From: Nitrospirota bacterium
GTDB lineage: Bacteria > Nitrospirota > Thermodesulfovibrionia > UBA6902
Direction: 5' to 3'
DNA: 64,000 nucleotides
Assembly (NCBI GenBank): GCA_016214845.1
Contig: JACRMS010000030.1
Coordinates: 62,001 to 126,000 of the forward strand
Positions 24,173 through 32,293 of this stretch are shown here, in pieces. Every line of letters begins with the position of its first letter. Position 1 is the stretch's first letter. Below the pieces are notes generated by a model. The model saw only the letters and a list, made by a program, of their open reading frames with translations. It did no database searches and had not been told where the DNA came from. Made by a program: the position numbers and the translations under genes.

Positions 24173-25259
24173 AAAGTTTCAGGCGAGAAATTTCAGCGAG
24201 GCCCTTGCGCAGGTAAAGAGAGAGCTCGGCGAAGACGCCGTGATACTTTCTTCGGAAGACAAAAAGGGCGCAAGGTCTTTTGTGGAGATCACAGCTGCGG
24301 TGGATTATGACGTTGACACAAGCGGAGCGCCAGGGATTAATTCTCCGGCGCCGTTTTTCAGCAAGCCTGAACAGGGCGGAACTTCGTCTCCTTCAGTTCA
24401 TAACAGCGACATCAGGGAGCTGAAGAACGAGCTTAGAAGCCTGAGGGAGAGCATAGAGATAATGAGAAACAGCGGTTTTGAAATGACGCTGCCGGAAAAC
24501 AGGAGGAACATATTTTACTTCCTGCGCGAGAAATCGATCAAGGATGAATTTGCCCTCAGTATTATTGAAAGGACCAATAGTATTGAGGAGCTCGAAACGA
24601 TCATGACCGACGATATGAATTCGGCGAGGCTTTTTACCAGAAAGGTCTGGGACATGTCATGTCAGTTCAGCAGAAGGATGCTGATGCTCATAGGCCCTAC
24701 CGGGGTCGGCAAGACAACAACCATCGCCAAGCTCGCGTCAAAGGCGATCAAAGAGGGAAGAAAGGTCGGGATCATCGGGGTCGACACTTTCAAAATAGGG
24801 GCGATAGAGCAGATAAGGATATATTCGAAGATGATAGGGATCCCCCTTGAGGTCGTTTCAGGCACGGAAGAGCTAAAGAAGGGCATAAGGAAGCTTTCGG
24901 ACAGGGACGTAATATTAATAGACACCACGGGACAGAACCCCAGGGACAATGAATACATCAGGAGTCTTAAGGATGTTTATAAAATGGGACTGCCGGTTGA
25001 AACCCAACTATTGCTGAGCGCGTCCAGCGACAATGATTTTCTCATGGAAACTCATAAGCACTACGGCGCGCTTCCCATAGATTACATTGCCTTCACAAAG
25101 ACCGACGAGGCCGTGAAATTAGGATCGATATACAACCTATGCCGCATTTACAAAAAACCTGTCGCGTATATAACAACAGGGCAGAGGGTGCCGGGCAATA
25201 TAGAATTTGTTGACAACAAAAAACTGACCAATCTCATATTAAGAACAGGGAGCGCATAA
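24162..25259 (+). CDS. flhF: Flagellar SRP-like GTPase FlhF
   Basis: The 365-residue product has an N-terminal B domain (MKIKKFQARNFSEALAQVK), then a middle N-type helical part, and an SRP-type GTPase with GPTGVGKTTTIAKLA at about residues 177-190 and DVILIDTTGQNPRD near 255-268. FlhF sets the site and number of polar flagella. The start lies inside the end of flhA. FlhF and FlhG together suggest polar flagella. Confidence 0.95.
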   Translation: MKIKKFQARNFSEALAQVKRELGEDAVILSSEDKKGARSFVEITAAVDYDVDTSGAPGINSPAPFFSKPEQGGTSSPSVHNSDIRELKNELRSLRESIEIMRNSGFEMTLPENRRNIFYFLREKSIKDEFALSIIERTNSIEELETIMTDDMNSARLFTRKVWDMSCQFSRRMLMLIGPTGVGKTTTIAKLASKAIKEGRKVGIIGVDTFKIGAIEQIRIYSKMIGIPLEVVSGTEELKKGIRKLSDRDVILIDTTGQNPRDNEYIRSLKDVYKMGLPVETQLLLSASSDNDFLMETHKHYGALPIDYIAFTKTDEAVKLGSIYNLCRIYKKPVAYITTGQRVPGNIEFVDNKKLTNLILRTGSA

Positions 25260-25261
25260 CA

Positions 25262-26083
25262 ATGAATATCGCTGAAGGAAAGACAATCAGGACAATAGCG
25301 GTGGCAAGCGGCAAGGGCGGGGTCGGAAAGACTAATATCACCGCAAACCTTGCGATCGGGTTAAGCAAGCTCAATAAAAAGGTGCTTATATTTGACGCGG
25401 ACCTCGGGCTCAGCAATATAGACGTTGTACTTAACCTCGCAACGAAATATAACATCAAGCATCTGTTTAACGGAGAAAAGACATTAAAAGACCTTATCGT
25501 CGAAGGGCCGATGGGCATCAAGGTGCTGCCGGCCAGCTCAGGTATCCAGGAGCTTACGGAGCTGGATGAATTTCAGAGGCTCAGGCTTATAGAAGAGTTC
25601 GAGGCTTATGACGGCGACGTGGATTATCTGTTGATAGATACATCCTCCGGTATATCTACAAACGTCGCGTTTTTCTGCATGGCGGCGCAGGAGATAGTCA
25701 TAGTGACATCAGCAGAGCCGACAGCGATGACCGATGCATACGCTCTTATAAAGGTCCTGTTTACCAAATACCAGGAAAAGAATTTTAAGGTCCTTGTCAA
25801 TAACGTGAAAGACGCTAAAGAGGCCACCGACGTATTCTGGAGGCTTGCGACCGCCGCGGAAAAGTTCCTCAGCATATCTCTTGATTACCTCGGGTTTGTG
25901 CCGTATGACAATTTACTGCAGAAGGCAGTGCGTCAGCAAAAGGCGTTGATTGAACTTTATCCCGGAAGCGAGGCCGCGAAGAGCATAATGCAAATTGCCG
26001 ATAAAATTTCCAGTGAAAACAACAATAACATTAAAGGGACACTCCAGTTTTTTCTTGGAGGTCTGTTGAGGGCCAAATGCTAA
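25262..26083 (+). CDS. flhG: Flagellar number regulator FlhG (FleN, MinD-like ATPase)
   Basis: This 273-residue protein is a MinD-like ATPase with the deviant Walker A motif SGKGGVGKTNITAN (about residues 17-30) and DADLGLSNIDVVL. In polar flagellates FlhG limits flagellar number and restrains FleQ. FleQ-type boxes occur in this window at 16,819, 39,404, 42,011 and 59,111, which makes the FleN-FleQ link relevant. The 3' end overlaps fliA by 7 bases. Confidence 0.92.
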   Translation: MNIAEGKTIRTIAVASGKGGVGKTNITANLAIGLSKLNKKVLIFDADLGLSNIDVVLNLATKYNIKHLFNGEKTLKDLIVEGPMGIKVLPASSGIQELTELDEFQRLRLIEEFEAYDGDVDYLLIDTSSGISTNVAFFCMAAQEIVIVTSAEPTAMTDAYALIKVLFTKYQEKNFKVLVNNVKDAKEATDVFWRLATAAEKFLSISLDYLGFVPYDNLLQKAVRQQKALIELYPGSEAAKSIMQIADKISSENNNNIKGTLQFFLGGLLRAKC

Positions 26084-26808
26084 AATACAAGACAGAGATA
26101 AAAGAAGAACAGAAAGAAAAGATAATTAAGGAATTTCTGCCTTATATCAAATACACCGCCTACAGGCTTTCATGGAAGCTCCCTCCACACGTGACTATCG
26201 ATGATCTGGTAAGCGTAGGCCTTATGGGTTTGATGGACGCTCTTGAGAGATTCGAACCGGGCAAGGTCAAGCTCAAGACATACGCGGAGCTGCGCATAAA
26301 AGGCGCGATGATAGATGAGCTCAGGGCCACGGCCTGGATTCCGAGGTCTATGAGAAAAAGGATTGACGAAATCAATCATGCGCGTGAAAGGCTTGAAAAG
26401 AAGCACGGCCGGATGCCTGACGATACTGAGGTGGCAAAAACACTCAAGATGCCGCTTGATGAATACTACAAGATTTTGCAATACGCGGTTTCCGCCTCGC
26501 CGATAAGGATGGAAGATTTCAAGAACACTAAATACGCTGACAGCGATTTGAATCTCTCTGAATGTATTGCCGACCCTACGGCAAAGACGCCGCTTGAGTC
26601 GCTTGAGGAAAAGGACGTGCAGGACAAGCTCGCGGGACTGATAGACACGCTGCCGGAGAAAGAAAAGCTTGTATTGTCTCTTTACTACTATGAAGAGCTT
26701 ACTATGCAGGAGATCGGCAGGGTCCTGAGCATTACAGAGTCCCGTGTCTGTCAGATCCACACGCAGGCGCTTGTAAAGCTCAAGTCGAAAGTCCAGGAGC
26801 TGAGATAA
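26077..26808 (+). CDS. fliA: Flagellar sigma factor FliA (sigma-28)
   Basis: The 243-residue product has sigma region 2 (DDLVSVGLMGLMDALERFEP with LRIKGAMIDELRATAWIPRS), a sigma-3 part, and region 4 with ELTMQEIGRVLSITESRVCQIHTQA. It directs transcription of late flagellar genes; two sites of the form TAAA-N15-NCCGATAA before flgM and fliC are fitting targets. Its inhibitor FlgM is encoded at 32,003. Length is typical. Confidence 0.95.
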   Translation: MLKYKTEIKEEQKEKIIKEFLPYIKYTAYRLSWKLPPHVTIDDLVSVGLMGLMDALERFEPGKVKLKTYAELRIKGAMIDELRATAWIPRSMRKRIDEINHARERLEKKHGRMPDDTEVAKTLKMPLDEYYKILQYAVSASPIRMEDFKNTKYADSDLNLSECIADPTAKTPLESLEEKDVQDKLAGLIDTLPEKEKLVLSLYYYEELTMQEIGRVLSITESRVCQIHTQALVKLKSKVQELR

Positions 26809-26811
26809 AAG

Positions 26812-26844
26812 GCGGAAGGATGAAGTCGGAGGGCTGAAGGAAGG
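26812..26844. repeat. GAAGG-type tandem-word element after fliA
   Basis: The words GCGGAAGGATGAAG, TCGGAGGGCTGAAGGAAGG follow the fliA stop and supply the Shine-Dalgarno-like sequence for the small frame at 26,854. It belongs to the class of short tandem words in the flagellar intergenic regions. Confidence 0.5.
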
Positions 26845-26853
26845 GATACGGCC

Positions 26854-27021
26854 ATGGCAGTGGACGGATTGGGAAACATATACGGAACACCGGTTGTAAA
26901 GAAAGAGCAGGAGACCGAACAGACTGACCGCAGAAACCGGAACAAGGACCAGAAGAGAGAAAAGAAAAAGGAGCAGGAAGACCGGACAGAAAAAGAGGGA
27001 AGGGTGGACATCAGGATATGA
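26854..27021 (+). CDS. Small charged protein of unknown function (55 residues)
   Basis: ATG 26,854 is preceded by GGAAGG and opens a 55-codon frame. The protein starts MAVDGLGNIYGTPVV and is then nearly all Lys, Glu, Gln, Arg and Asp, ending in GRVDIRI. The defined head and hydrophobic tail with a charged middle suggest a real peptide and not chance, and small proteins of this style sit between fliA and flgF in some flagellar clusters. No function is known to me. Confidence 0.5.
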   Translation: MAVDGLGNIYGTPVVKKEQETEQTDRRNRNKDQKREKKKEQEDRTEKEGRVDIRI

Positions 27022-27065
27022 GAGCTGGAGCGATAAAGTGAAGGAACCAGGGAATGATGCGGAAG

Positions 27066-27095
27066 GAAAATATTTTCTATCAGGAAAATATTTCC
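27066..27095. repeat. Two AT-rich palindromes in tandem (17-bp spacing)
   Basis: GAAAATATTTTC (27,066-27,077) and GGAAAATATTTCC (27,083-27,095) are perfect or near-perfect palindromes. Their centres are about 17 bases apart. They lie 96-125 bases before the sigma-54 site of flgF. They could be an operator pair or a repeat element. Confidence 0.45.
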
Positions 27096-27143
27096 TCCGG
27101 GTAACCAAAAAATTGACGGTAAGGTTTCAGGGAGAAAATGTAA

Positions 27144-27257
27144 GTGGTTGATTTTACAGCAGTGAGAATGGAATCCAGGGAGAAAATTGCTGGCATCAGG
27201 CTTGCAGTATATCTCAGAGACATAAAGGATAAAAAATGTATAAAGGAATGTACATAG
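27144..27257 (+). CDS. Possible micro-ORF of 37 codons overlapping the flgF start
   Basis: GTG 27,144 has AGGGAG upstream and would encode a basic helical peptide beginning with VVDFTAVRMESREKIAG and containing RLAVYLRDIKDKK. It ends inside flgF. The coding-like codon pattern is suggestive, but the start is weak and the sigma-54 promoter match at 27,191 lies within it. Either may be chance. Confidence 0.25.
   Translation: MVDFTAVRMESREKIAGIRLAVYLRDIKDKKCIKECT
27191..27206 (+). promoter_or_regulatory. Sigma-54 promoter of flgF
   Basis: TGGCATCAGGCTTGCA matches the -24/-12 consensus TGGCAC-N5-TTGCA with correct spacing and only the sixth base differing. The expected start near 27,218 leaves an 18-base leader to flgF with AAAGGA as ribosome site. 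No full FleQ box is seen upstream; only a half-site ATTGACG at 27,112. Confidence 0.65.
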
Positions 27258-27943
27258 CGCTCTCAGGAGCAATTTTAAAGCAGAGACATATGGACCTCTT
27301 TGCCCAGAATGTTGCGAATGCGAGCACCCCGGGCTATAAAAAAGAGCGGATATCATTTAAGGACTATCTAATCCCGGTGGACAATAAACCGCCGCTGGTT
27401 ACAGATGGAAGGACAATGACCGAGCTCGGAAAGGTTGAAAATGACTTTTCAAGCGGCGGTATCATGAGCACAGGCAACCCGCTTGACCTGGCAGTCAACG
27501 GTGAAGGCTTTTTTTCGCTTGAGGGGAATAAGTATACGAGGAACGGCAATTTCAAGATTGACAGCGAGGGTTACCTCGCAGCGCAGGATGGGACAAAAGT
27601 TTTCGGCAGCGGGGGCCCGATATCAGTGCAGGGAAAGAAGATCAATATCAGCACATCCGGCGAAGTATTTGTTGATGACATATCTGTCGGGAAACTGAAG
27701 ATCGTTGATTTTCCGGACAAGACCACACTCAGAAAATTAAATGGCGGGGCATTTTCAACGGACATGCCCGGCGAAGAAGTTAAATCATCAGTCAGCCAGG
27801 GCTTTCTTGAGTCATCTAATGTCGACGCGGTCAAAGAGATGGTGCAGATGATAACCGCTATCAGGGAATTTGAGGCTTATCAGAAGATGATCCAGTCATT
27901 TGATGATGCGACGTCAAAAGTCACAAATGAGATGGGTAAATAA
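27236..27943 (+). CDS. flgF: Flagellar proximal rod protein FlgF
   Basis: The 235-residue product has the rod/hook N-terminal motif MYKGMYIALSGAIL with FAQNVANASTPGYKKER, and the C-terminal EMVQMITAIREFEAYQKMIQS helix. The middle part includes GNPLDLAVNGEGFFSLEGN. Relation to FlgG is clear; the shorter length and the position before flgG make FlgF likely. It forms part of the proximal rod. Confidence 0.88.
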   Translation: MYKGMYIALSGAILKQRHMDLFAQNVANASTPGYKKERISFKDYLIPVDNKPPLVTDGRTMTELGKVENDFSSGGIMSTGNPLDLAVNGEGFFSLEGNKYTRNGNFKIDSEGYLAAQDGTKVFGSGGPISVQGKKINISTSGEVFVDDISVGKLKIVDFPDKTTLRKLNGGAFSTDMPGEEVKSSVSQGFLESSNVDAVKEMVQMITAIREFEAYQKMIQSFDDATSKVTNEMGK

Positions 27944-27974
27944 AGTTGAGCGTTTATGAAAAAAGCTATATTAG

Positions 27975-28051
27975 CGTCATTCCCGCAGTCAGTAAGCGGG
28001 AATCCAGTAAATAAAGAACTGGATGCCCGATTAAAAACTTCGGGCATGACA
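27975..28051. repeat. Composite palindromic repeat (GTCATTCCCGC...GGGCATGAC) between flgF and flgG
   Basis: Two hairpins sit within one larger inverted repeat: CATTCCCGC with GCGGGAAT, CCAG with CTGG, and GCCCGA with TCGGGC, all bounded by GTCAT and ATGAC. It is a relative of the element at 4258 with longer loops. It fills most of the 126-base gap. Confidence 0.75.
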
Positions 28052-28069
28052 GCATTGGGAGGATAAAAA

Positions 28070-28858
28070 ATGCAAAGGTCATTGTTCATAGCGGCGACGG
28101 GGATGGAGGCGCAGAGGCTTAATATAGACGTTATATCCAACAACCTCGCAAACGTAAATACAACCGGATTTAAAAAGAGCAGGGCTGACTTTCAGGAACT
28201 GCTGTACCAGGGACTGAAAACCCCCGGCGCGTCCTCTGCCGAAGGCGTAGAACTTCCGGTAGGGATACAGGTAGGTCTGGGCGTTAAACCTGCTGCGGTG
28301 CAGAAGATGTTTCAGCAGGGAGATTTTGTCTCTACAGGAAACAACCTTGACCTTGTGATAGAGGGGCAGGGATTTTTTAAGATATTAAAGCCTGATGGTG
28401 AAGTTGCATACTCGCGCGCAGGTTCTTTCAAGCTTGACAGCGAAGGGAAGATGGTAAACTCCGACGGATACCCCCTGGAGCCGGCAATTACAATTCCGGC
28501 CAACACACTTCAGATCACAATAACCCAGGACGGGACCGTGTCCGCGCTGGAGGCCGGAAGCTCCACGCCTACGCAGGTAGGACAGATAGAGTTGTCGCAG
28601 TTTATTAATCCGGGCGGTCTTGAGGCGATAGGTAAAAACCTTTTTCTTGAAACAGGCTCTTCAGGCGAAGCTACTTCAGGGAATCCTGGCGCAGACGGGC
28701 TTGGGTCCATTAACCAGGGTTTTCTTGAGATGAGCAACGTGAACATAGTTGAAGAAATGGTGAATATGATCGTCAGCCAGAGGGCCTATGAGTTGAATTC
28801 TAAAGTGGTACAGTCGTCGGATGACATGCTCGCAATCGCGAACAATATTAAAAGGTAG
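28070..28858 (+). CDS. flgG: Flagellar distal rod protein FlgG
   Basis: This 262-residue protein has [42 protein letters not shown] as separate motifs at the N-terminus (rod family helix), [13 protein letters not shown] in the middle, and [19 protein letters not shown] at the C-terminus. The length and motifs fit FlgG, the distal rod protein. The ribosome site is TTGGGAGGATAAAA. Confidence 0.94.
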   Translation: MQRSLFIAATGMEAQRLNIDVISNNLANVNTTGFKKSRADFQELLYQGLKTPGASSAEGVELPVGIQVGLGVKPAAVQKMFQQGDFVSTGNNLDLVIEGQGFFKILKPDGEVAYSRAGSFKLDSEGKMVNSDGYPLEPAITIPANTLQITITQDGTVSALEAGSSTPTQVGQIELSQFINPGGLEAIGKNLFLETGSSGEATSGNPGADGLGSINQGFLEMSNVNIVEEMVNMIVSQRAYELNSKVVQSSDDMLAIANNIKR

Positions 28859-28994
28859 TGACGGGTAACAGGTAACGGGTAACGAGGAAAGAATGGGAAA
28901 CGAAAAGTTAAGAAAAGAATTCAGAAGAAGTTGGATAGCTGTATTTTGTTTTGTTCTTCTTTTGCTCGTCACTCGTCACTCATCACTCGTTACT
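28858..28994. repeat. Inverted tandem-repeat hairpin around the flgA start
   Basis: The 5' arm (28,858-28,887, units of GTGACGGGTAAC type) lies before the start codon. The 3' arm (28,965-28,994, CTCGTCACTCGTCACTCATC) is complementary in large part and is read as LLVTRHSSLVTS in the FlgA signal peptide. The spacing is 77 bases. Confidence 0.75.
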
Positions 28995-29603
28995 TCTGCC
29001 TTTGCTTCTTCCTGGAGTCCCGAAGACACTCTAAAAACATTTCTGAGGGACAACTATCCCTGGGAGACGATCGAAGTGAGCAATATCCAAATTAACGGCA
29101 GCGTGCCTGATAAAACGCCCGATATGATCGTGGTTGAAAAAGGCCCTCTCGGCAATAGCATATTCTCATATATCTTTAACGACGGGCAGAAAGTTACTGT
29201 GAGGGCGGATGTCAGGGCCTTTGAGAAGGTCATCAAAAGTAAAAGGCCTTTCAGGAAGGGATATGTCTTGAATGCTGATGACATTTATCAATCAGAGGTG
29301 GAAATCAATAAAATGCCCCAGGAAGCTGTCAGGGGGCCTGAAACGATTATTGGAAAGCCGCTTAAAGTTTCCACGGTTGCAAACGCAACGATCACTGAAA
29401 GAATGATCGAGAAAGAGCAGGTTGTAAAAAAGGGCAGCCGGGTGGCGCTCTTAATATATTCACAGGGCATAAATATTACGGCAATCGGTGAAACAAAAGA
29501 AAAGGGGTATGTAGGGATGCAGATAAGAGCAATAAATGTGTCCTCTAAAAAAGAGGTGAGAGGAGTTTTAATCGATGAAAACACGGTTAGAGTGGAACTC
29601 TGA
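28893..29603 (+). CDS. flgA: Flagellar P-ring assembly chaperone FlgA
   Basis: The 236-residue product is FlgA: signal peptide (residues 1-37, with LLLVTRHSSLVTSAFAS), then a SAF-type domain with RPFRKGYVLNADDIYQSEVE and KPLKVSTVANATITERMIE, and a closing domain with GYVGMQIRAINVSSKKEVRG. FlgA helps build the P ring from FlgI. The signal peptide lies on one arm of a short-word hairpin (28,858-28,994). The 3' end overlaps flgH by 29 bases. Confidence 0.9.
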   Translation: MGNEKLRKEFRRSWIAVFCFVLLLLVTRHSSLVTSAFASSWSPEDTLKTFLRDNYPWETIEVSNIQINGSVPDKTPDMIVVEKGPLGNSIFSYIFNDGQKVTVRADVRAFEKVIKSKRPFRKGYVLNADDIYQSEVEINKMPQEAVRGPETIIGKPLKVSTVANATITERMIEKEQVVKKGSRVALLIYSQGINITAIGETKEKGYVGMQIRAINVSSKKEVRGVLIDENTVRVEL

Positions 29604-30354
29604 GAAGACAGAAGTCAGAAGCAATAAGACAGAAGCAATAAGACAGGCTTTCATTGTCTGTGCTCTGTGCTCCGTGTTCTGTGTTCTGCTGAGCTGTGCC
29701 ACGCCGTCGTCGATGCTGCCTCCTCCTCCGCCGAAATATGTTTATCCGTTTGAAGACGAAATGGTCAGGAGGTCTGCCAATTCCCTCTGGAGCGATTCTA
29801 AAAATATTTTTGAAGATACAAAGGCCAGGAGATTAAATGACCTGGTGACAATAAACATTGTGGAAACCCTCACCGGCTCCGGAACAGCGGATACGCAAAC
29901 AAGCCGTGATTCGACCCTGGATTTCAAGCTCGAGAACTTGTTCGGAATGAACAATGATTTTAACCTTCAGAATGCCTTCTTGCTGAAGAACCTCTTTAAG
30001 GACGGTAATGTTTTTCAGCCCGAGGTCAAGAGCACATCCAAATCGGATTTCAAAGGCAAGGGGGACACAAACAGAGAGGGGAAACTTGTAGCTACAATAA
30101 CCGCAAAGGTTGTAGAAGTAATGCCTAACGGGAACCTCATGCTGGAAGCAAGAAAAGAACTGACCATCAATAATGAGAAACAGATATTGGTTCTTACCGG
30201 TACAGTAAGGACGGACGATATTGATTCGGCCAACACGGTCTCAAGCACCAAAGTGGCCGACGCACAGATTTATTACGTAGGCGACGGCGTCTTGCAGGAA
30301 AAGCAAAGCCCCGGATGGTTTGTAAGAATACTCGATGGGATATGGCCGTTTTAA
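29575..30354 (+). CDS. flgH: Flagellar L-ring lipoprotein FlgH
   Basis: This 259-residue protein is FlgH. It has a long N-terminal extension (about 28 residues) before the hydrophobic segment AFIVCALCSVFCVLLSC; Cys 42 or so is the lipobox Cys. The mature part has RLNDLVTINIVETLTGSG, KGKGDTNREGKLVATITAKV and NGNLMLEARKELTINNEKQ. The extension and signal peptide are encoded by an AGAAGACAG/CTGTGCTCTG hairpin (29,603-29,690). ATG 29,575 lies within flgA; no other good start exists before the lipobox. Confidence 0.9.
   Translation: MKTRLEWNSEKTEVRSNKTEAIRQAFIVCALCSVFCVLLSCATPSSMLPPPPPKYVYPFEDEMVRRSANSLWSDSKNIFEDTKARRLNDLVTINIVETLTGSGTADTQTSRDSTLDFKLENLFGMNNDFNLQNAFLLKNLFKDGNVFQPEVKSTSKSDFKGKGDTNREGKLVATITAKVVEVMPNGNLMLEARKELTINNEKQILVLTGTVRTDDIDSANTVSSTKVADAQIYYVGDGVLQEKQSPGWFVRILDGIWPF
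29603..29690. repeat. Inverted tandem-repeat hairpin forming the FlgH signal peptide
   Basis: The 5' arm has AGAAGACAGAAGTCAGAAGC and further units; the 3' arm has TGTCTGTGCTCTGTGCTCC and GTGTTCTG units, which are complementary. Both are read in frame as the FlgH N-terminal extension and hydrophobic core. Confidence 0.7.
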
Positions 30355-30356
30355 GG

Positions 30357-30509
30357 CAGTGACAAGTAACGAGTAACGAGAAAAAATGAGAAATAAAAAA
30401 TTAAAAGTAGACGTTAGAACCCCGAAGACGGAAGCCGGAAAAATCCGGATTATTGCATTGTGTTTGATAACTCTTTTTCTCGTCACTCGTTACCCGTCAC
30501 TTGTCACTG
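30357..30509. repeat. Inverted tandem-repeat hairpin around the flgI start
   Basis: The 5' arm CAGTGACAAGTAACGAGTAA (30,357 onward) precedes ATG 30,386. The 3' arm at 30,479-30,509 (CTCGTCACTCGTTACCCGTC then ACTTGTCACTG) is nearly its exact complement and is read as the signal peptide FLVTRYPSLVT. The layout repeats that of flgA. Confidence 0.8.
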
Positions 30510-31549
30510 TTGTTAACGCTGACCGCATCAAGGACATTGCAAGCTTTGAAGGGGTCAGGGACAACCAGATGATAGGTTACGGTATTATTATCGGCCTTGA
30601 CGGGTCAGGAGATAAAGGGCTGACAGCGGCGCAGGGCATTGTAAATATGCTCAACCGGATGGGACTTTCAATTAATGCAAGGGACCTTCAGTCAAAAAAT
30701 ATAGCGGCAGTTGTGATTACCGCAACGCTCCCGCCTTTTGCAAAACCCGGGATTAAGGTTGACGCGCTTGTTTCGACCATCGGTGACGCAAAGAGTATTC
30801 AGGGCGGCACGCTGCTTCTTGCCCCCATGAAGGGACCTGACGGCAAGGTATACGCACTTGCACAGGGACCTGTTTCCATAGGTGGTTTTGCTGCGTCAGG
30901 CGAAGGCGCGACAGCCCAGAAGAACCATCCCACAGCGGGGAAAATTCCCGAAGGGGTAATTATTGAAAAGGAGCCGCCGTTTAATCTCGGAGACGGAAAT
31001 AATATCAGGCTGTTTCTCCACAAGGCGGATTTTACTACCGCGGATGCTGTTTCAAAAAAGATAAATAATGTCCTGAACGGTAATTATGCTGTTGCTGTGG
31101 ATTCATCGGCAATAAAATTGTCCGTACCACCGGACTTTAAAAGCAACGTTGTAGGATTGATTACGAAAGTTGAAACACTGGATGTGAAAATCGACATGCC
31201 CGCAAAAGTTATAATTAATGAGAGGACTGGGACCATTGTAATGGGCGATAATGTAAAGATATCGCCTGTTGCCATCGCGCACGGATCGCTTACAATTGAA
31301 ATTAAAGAGACACCGCAGGTTTCACAGCCTCTGCCGTTTGCGCCTGACCAGGCAGCGACTGTCACGGTTCCGAGGACTGATATTGCAGTCAAGGAACAAA
31401 AGGGATCGCTCATTGAGGTTTCCGGTGTTACTTTAGGCGAAATAGTAAGGGCGTTGAATGCGCTCGGAGTTACGCCTCGCGACCTGATATCCATACTTCA
31501 GGCCTTAAAGGCCTCAGGGGCATTAAAGGCTGAACTTGAGATAATATAA
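30386..31549 (+). CDS. flgI: Flagellar P-ring protein FlgI
   Basis: The 387-residue product is FlgI, with signal peptide (residues 1-46) and mature start DRIKDIASFEGVRDNQMIGYG. It continues with GLDGSGDK, MLNRMGLSINARDLQSKNIAAV and VIVNERTG-like INERTGTIVMGDNV. The end has LGVTPRDLISILQALKASGAL. FlgI forms the periplasmic P ring. Most of the signal peptide comes from a repeat arm. A weak ribosome site (GAGAAAAAATG) lies in the hairpin, so the hairpin could affect translation (inference). Confidence 0.95.
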   Translation: MRNKKLKVDVRTPKTEAGKIRIIALCLITLFLVTRYPSLVTVVNADRIKDIASFEGVRDNQMIGYGIIIGLDGSGDKGLTAAQGIVNMLNRMGLSINARDLQSKNIAAVVITATLPPFAKPGIKVDALVSTIGDAKSIQGGTLLLAPMKGPDGKVYALAQGPVSIGGFAASGEGATAQKNHPTAGKIPEGVIIEKEPPFNLGDGNNIRLFLHKADFTTADAVSKKINNVLNGNYAVAVDSSAIKLSVPPDFKSNVVGLITKVETLDVKIDMPAKVIINERTGTIVMGDNVKISPVAIAHGSLTIEIKETPQVSQPLPFAPDQAATVTVPRTDIAVKEQKGSLIEVSGVTLGEIVRALNALGVTPRDLISILQALKASGALKAELEII

Positions 31550-31579
31550 GTAAATGATTAAGTCATTAAGGAGAATAAG

Positions 31580-31900
31580 TTGGACGGACTGAGTCTTGAA
31601 CAGATTAATCTTAGTAATCTGAATACCGTACATAAAGACAAGAAGGCTGATATTAAAAAAGTCGCAAAGGAAATGGAGTCCCTTTTTGTGTATCAGCTTC
31701 TCAAAGAAATGAGAGAGACAACAAAAGGCATTTCCGACGAGGAAAATAATTCGCTCGGCAATGATACATACATGAGCCTTTTTGATATGGAAGTGTCAAA
31801 GGCCTTAGCTAATAAAGGATTCGGCATTCAGGATGCGATAATGAAATGGCTTGAGAGAATGCCGGATACAGCGAAAGCAACTGAGGAAATAAAGAAGTGA
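31580..31900 (+). CDS. flgJ: Rod-binding protein FlgJ, N-terminal domain type
   Basis: TTG 31,580 with AAGGAG 7 bases upstream opens a 106-residue frame. It matches the rod-binding domain: KKVAKEMESLFVYQLLKEMRET and YMSLFDMEVSKALANKGFGIQD. The C-terminal peptidoglycan hydrolase domain of enteric FlgJ is absent, as in many other phyla. It acts as rod cap. No other start fits; the next ATG is internal to the conserved helix. Confidence 0.85.
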   Translation: MDGLSLEQINLSNLNTVHKDKKADIKKVAKEMESLFVYQLLKEMRETTKGISDEENNSLGNDTYMSLFDMEVSKALANKGFGIQDAIMKWLERMPDTAKATEEIKK

Positions 31901-31910
31901 AAAATGCAGC

Positions 31911-31937
31911 TAAAGATTTTCTTGAATGTGCCGATAA
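31911..31937 (+). promoter_or_regulatory. flgM: Sigma-28 promoter of flgM
   Basis: TAAA at 31,911-31,914 and GCCGATAA at 31,930-31,937 are separated by exactly 15 bases, the sigma-28 (FliA) consensus. The predicted start near 31,944 gives a leader of about 60 bases. A perfect 7-bp hairpin GTGTAAA/TTTACAC (31,950-31,968) lies in this leader. Confidence 0.85.
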
Positions 31938-32002
31938 GAGAATCAAAAGGTGTAAAGAAAATTTACACATATCGGTTAAAACATTAAGAAAGGGGGTAGA
32001 AG

Positions 32003-32293
32003 ATGAGAATAGACGGAAATAACCCGATTGATAACAAGGACTTGTTTAAGGTCCAGGAGTCTGCCGGAAACCTGAGTGCTGAAAAGAAACAGGACGTTGA
32101 AAAATCGGACGCCGAAAAAGACAAAATAAGTCTTTCAGGAAAGTCAAAGGAGATAGGTGATCTTAAGGCTGCAATTGATCAACTGCCTGACGTAAGGACA
32201 GAAAAAGTTGATGCACTCAAGCAGGCACTTGACACGGGAACATACAACATTGACGCAAGGAAGATAGCACAGAAGATTCTGGAAGAGATATGA
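32003..32293 (+). CDS. flgM: Anti-sigma-28 factor FlgM
   Basis: The 96-residue product has DKISLSGKSKEIGDLKAAIDQLPDVRTEKVDALKQ (family motif split between middle and C-terminal helices) and ends with YNIDARKIAQKILEEI, the FliA-binding helix. FlgM holds FliA until it is exported through the finished hook. A sigma-28 promoter lies just upstream, giving a feedback loop. The stop overlaps flgN (ATGA). Confidence 0.92.
   Translation: MRIDGNNPIDNKDLFKVQESAGNLSAEKKQDVEKSDAEKDKISLSGKSKEIGDLKAAIDQLPDVRTEKVDALKQALDTGTYNIDARKIAQKILEEI

Noticed and set aside
25996..26510. GCCGATAA words inside flhG and fliA
   Set aside because: They look like sigma-28 -10 elements but have no TAAA 15 bases upstream and lie in coding sequence.
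26170..27356. Long reverse-strand frames opposite fliA and flgF
   Set aside because: They mirror clear flagellar genes and low-complexity repeats, with no ribosome sites and no recognisable protein.
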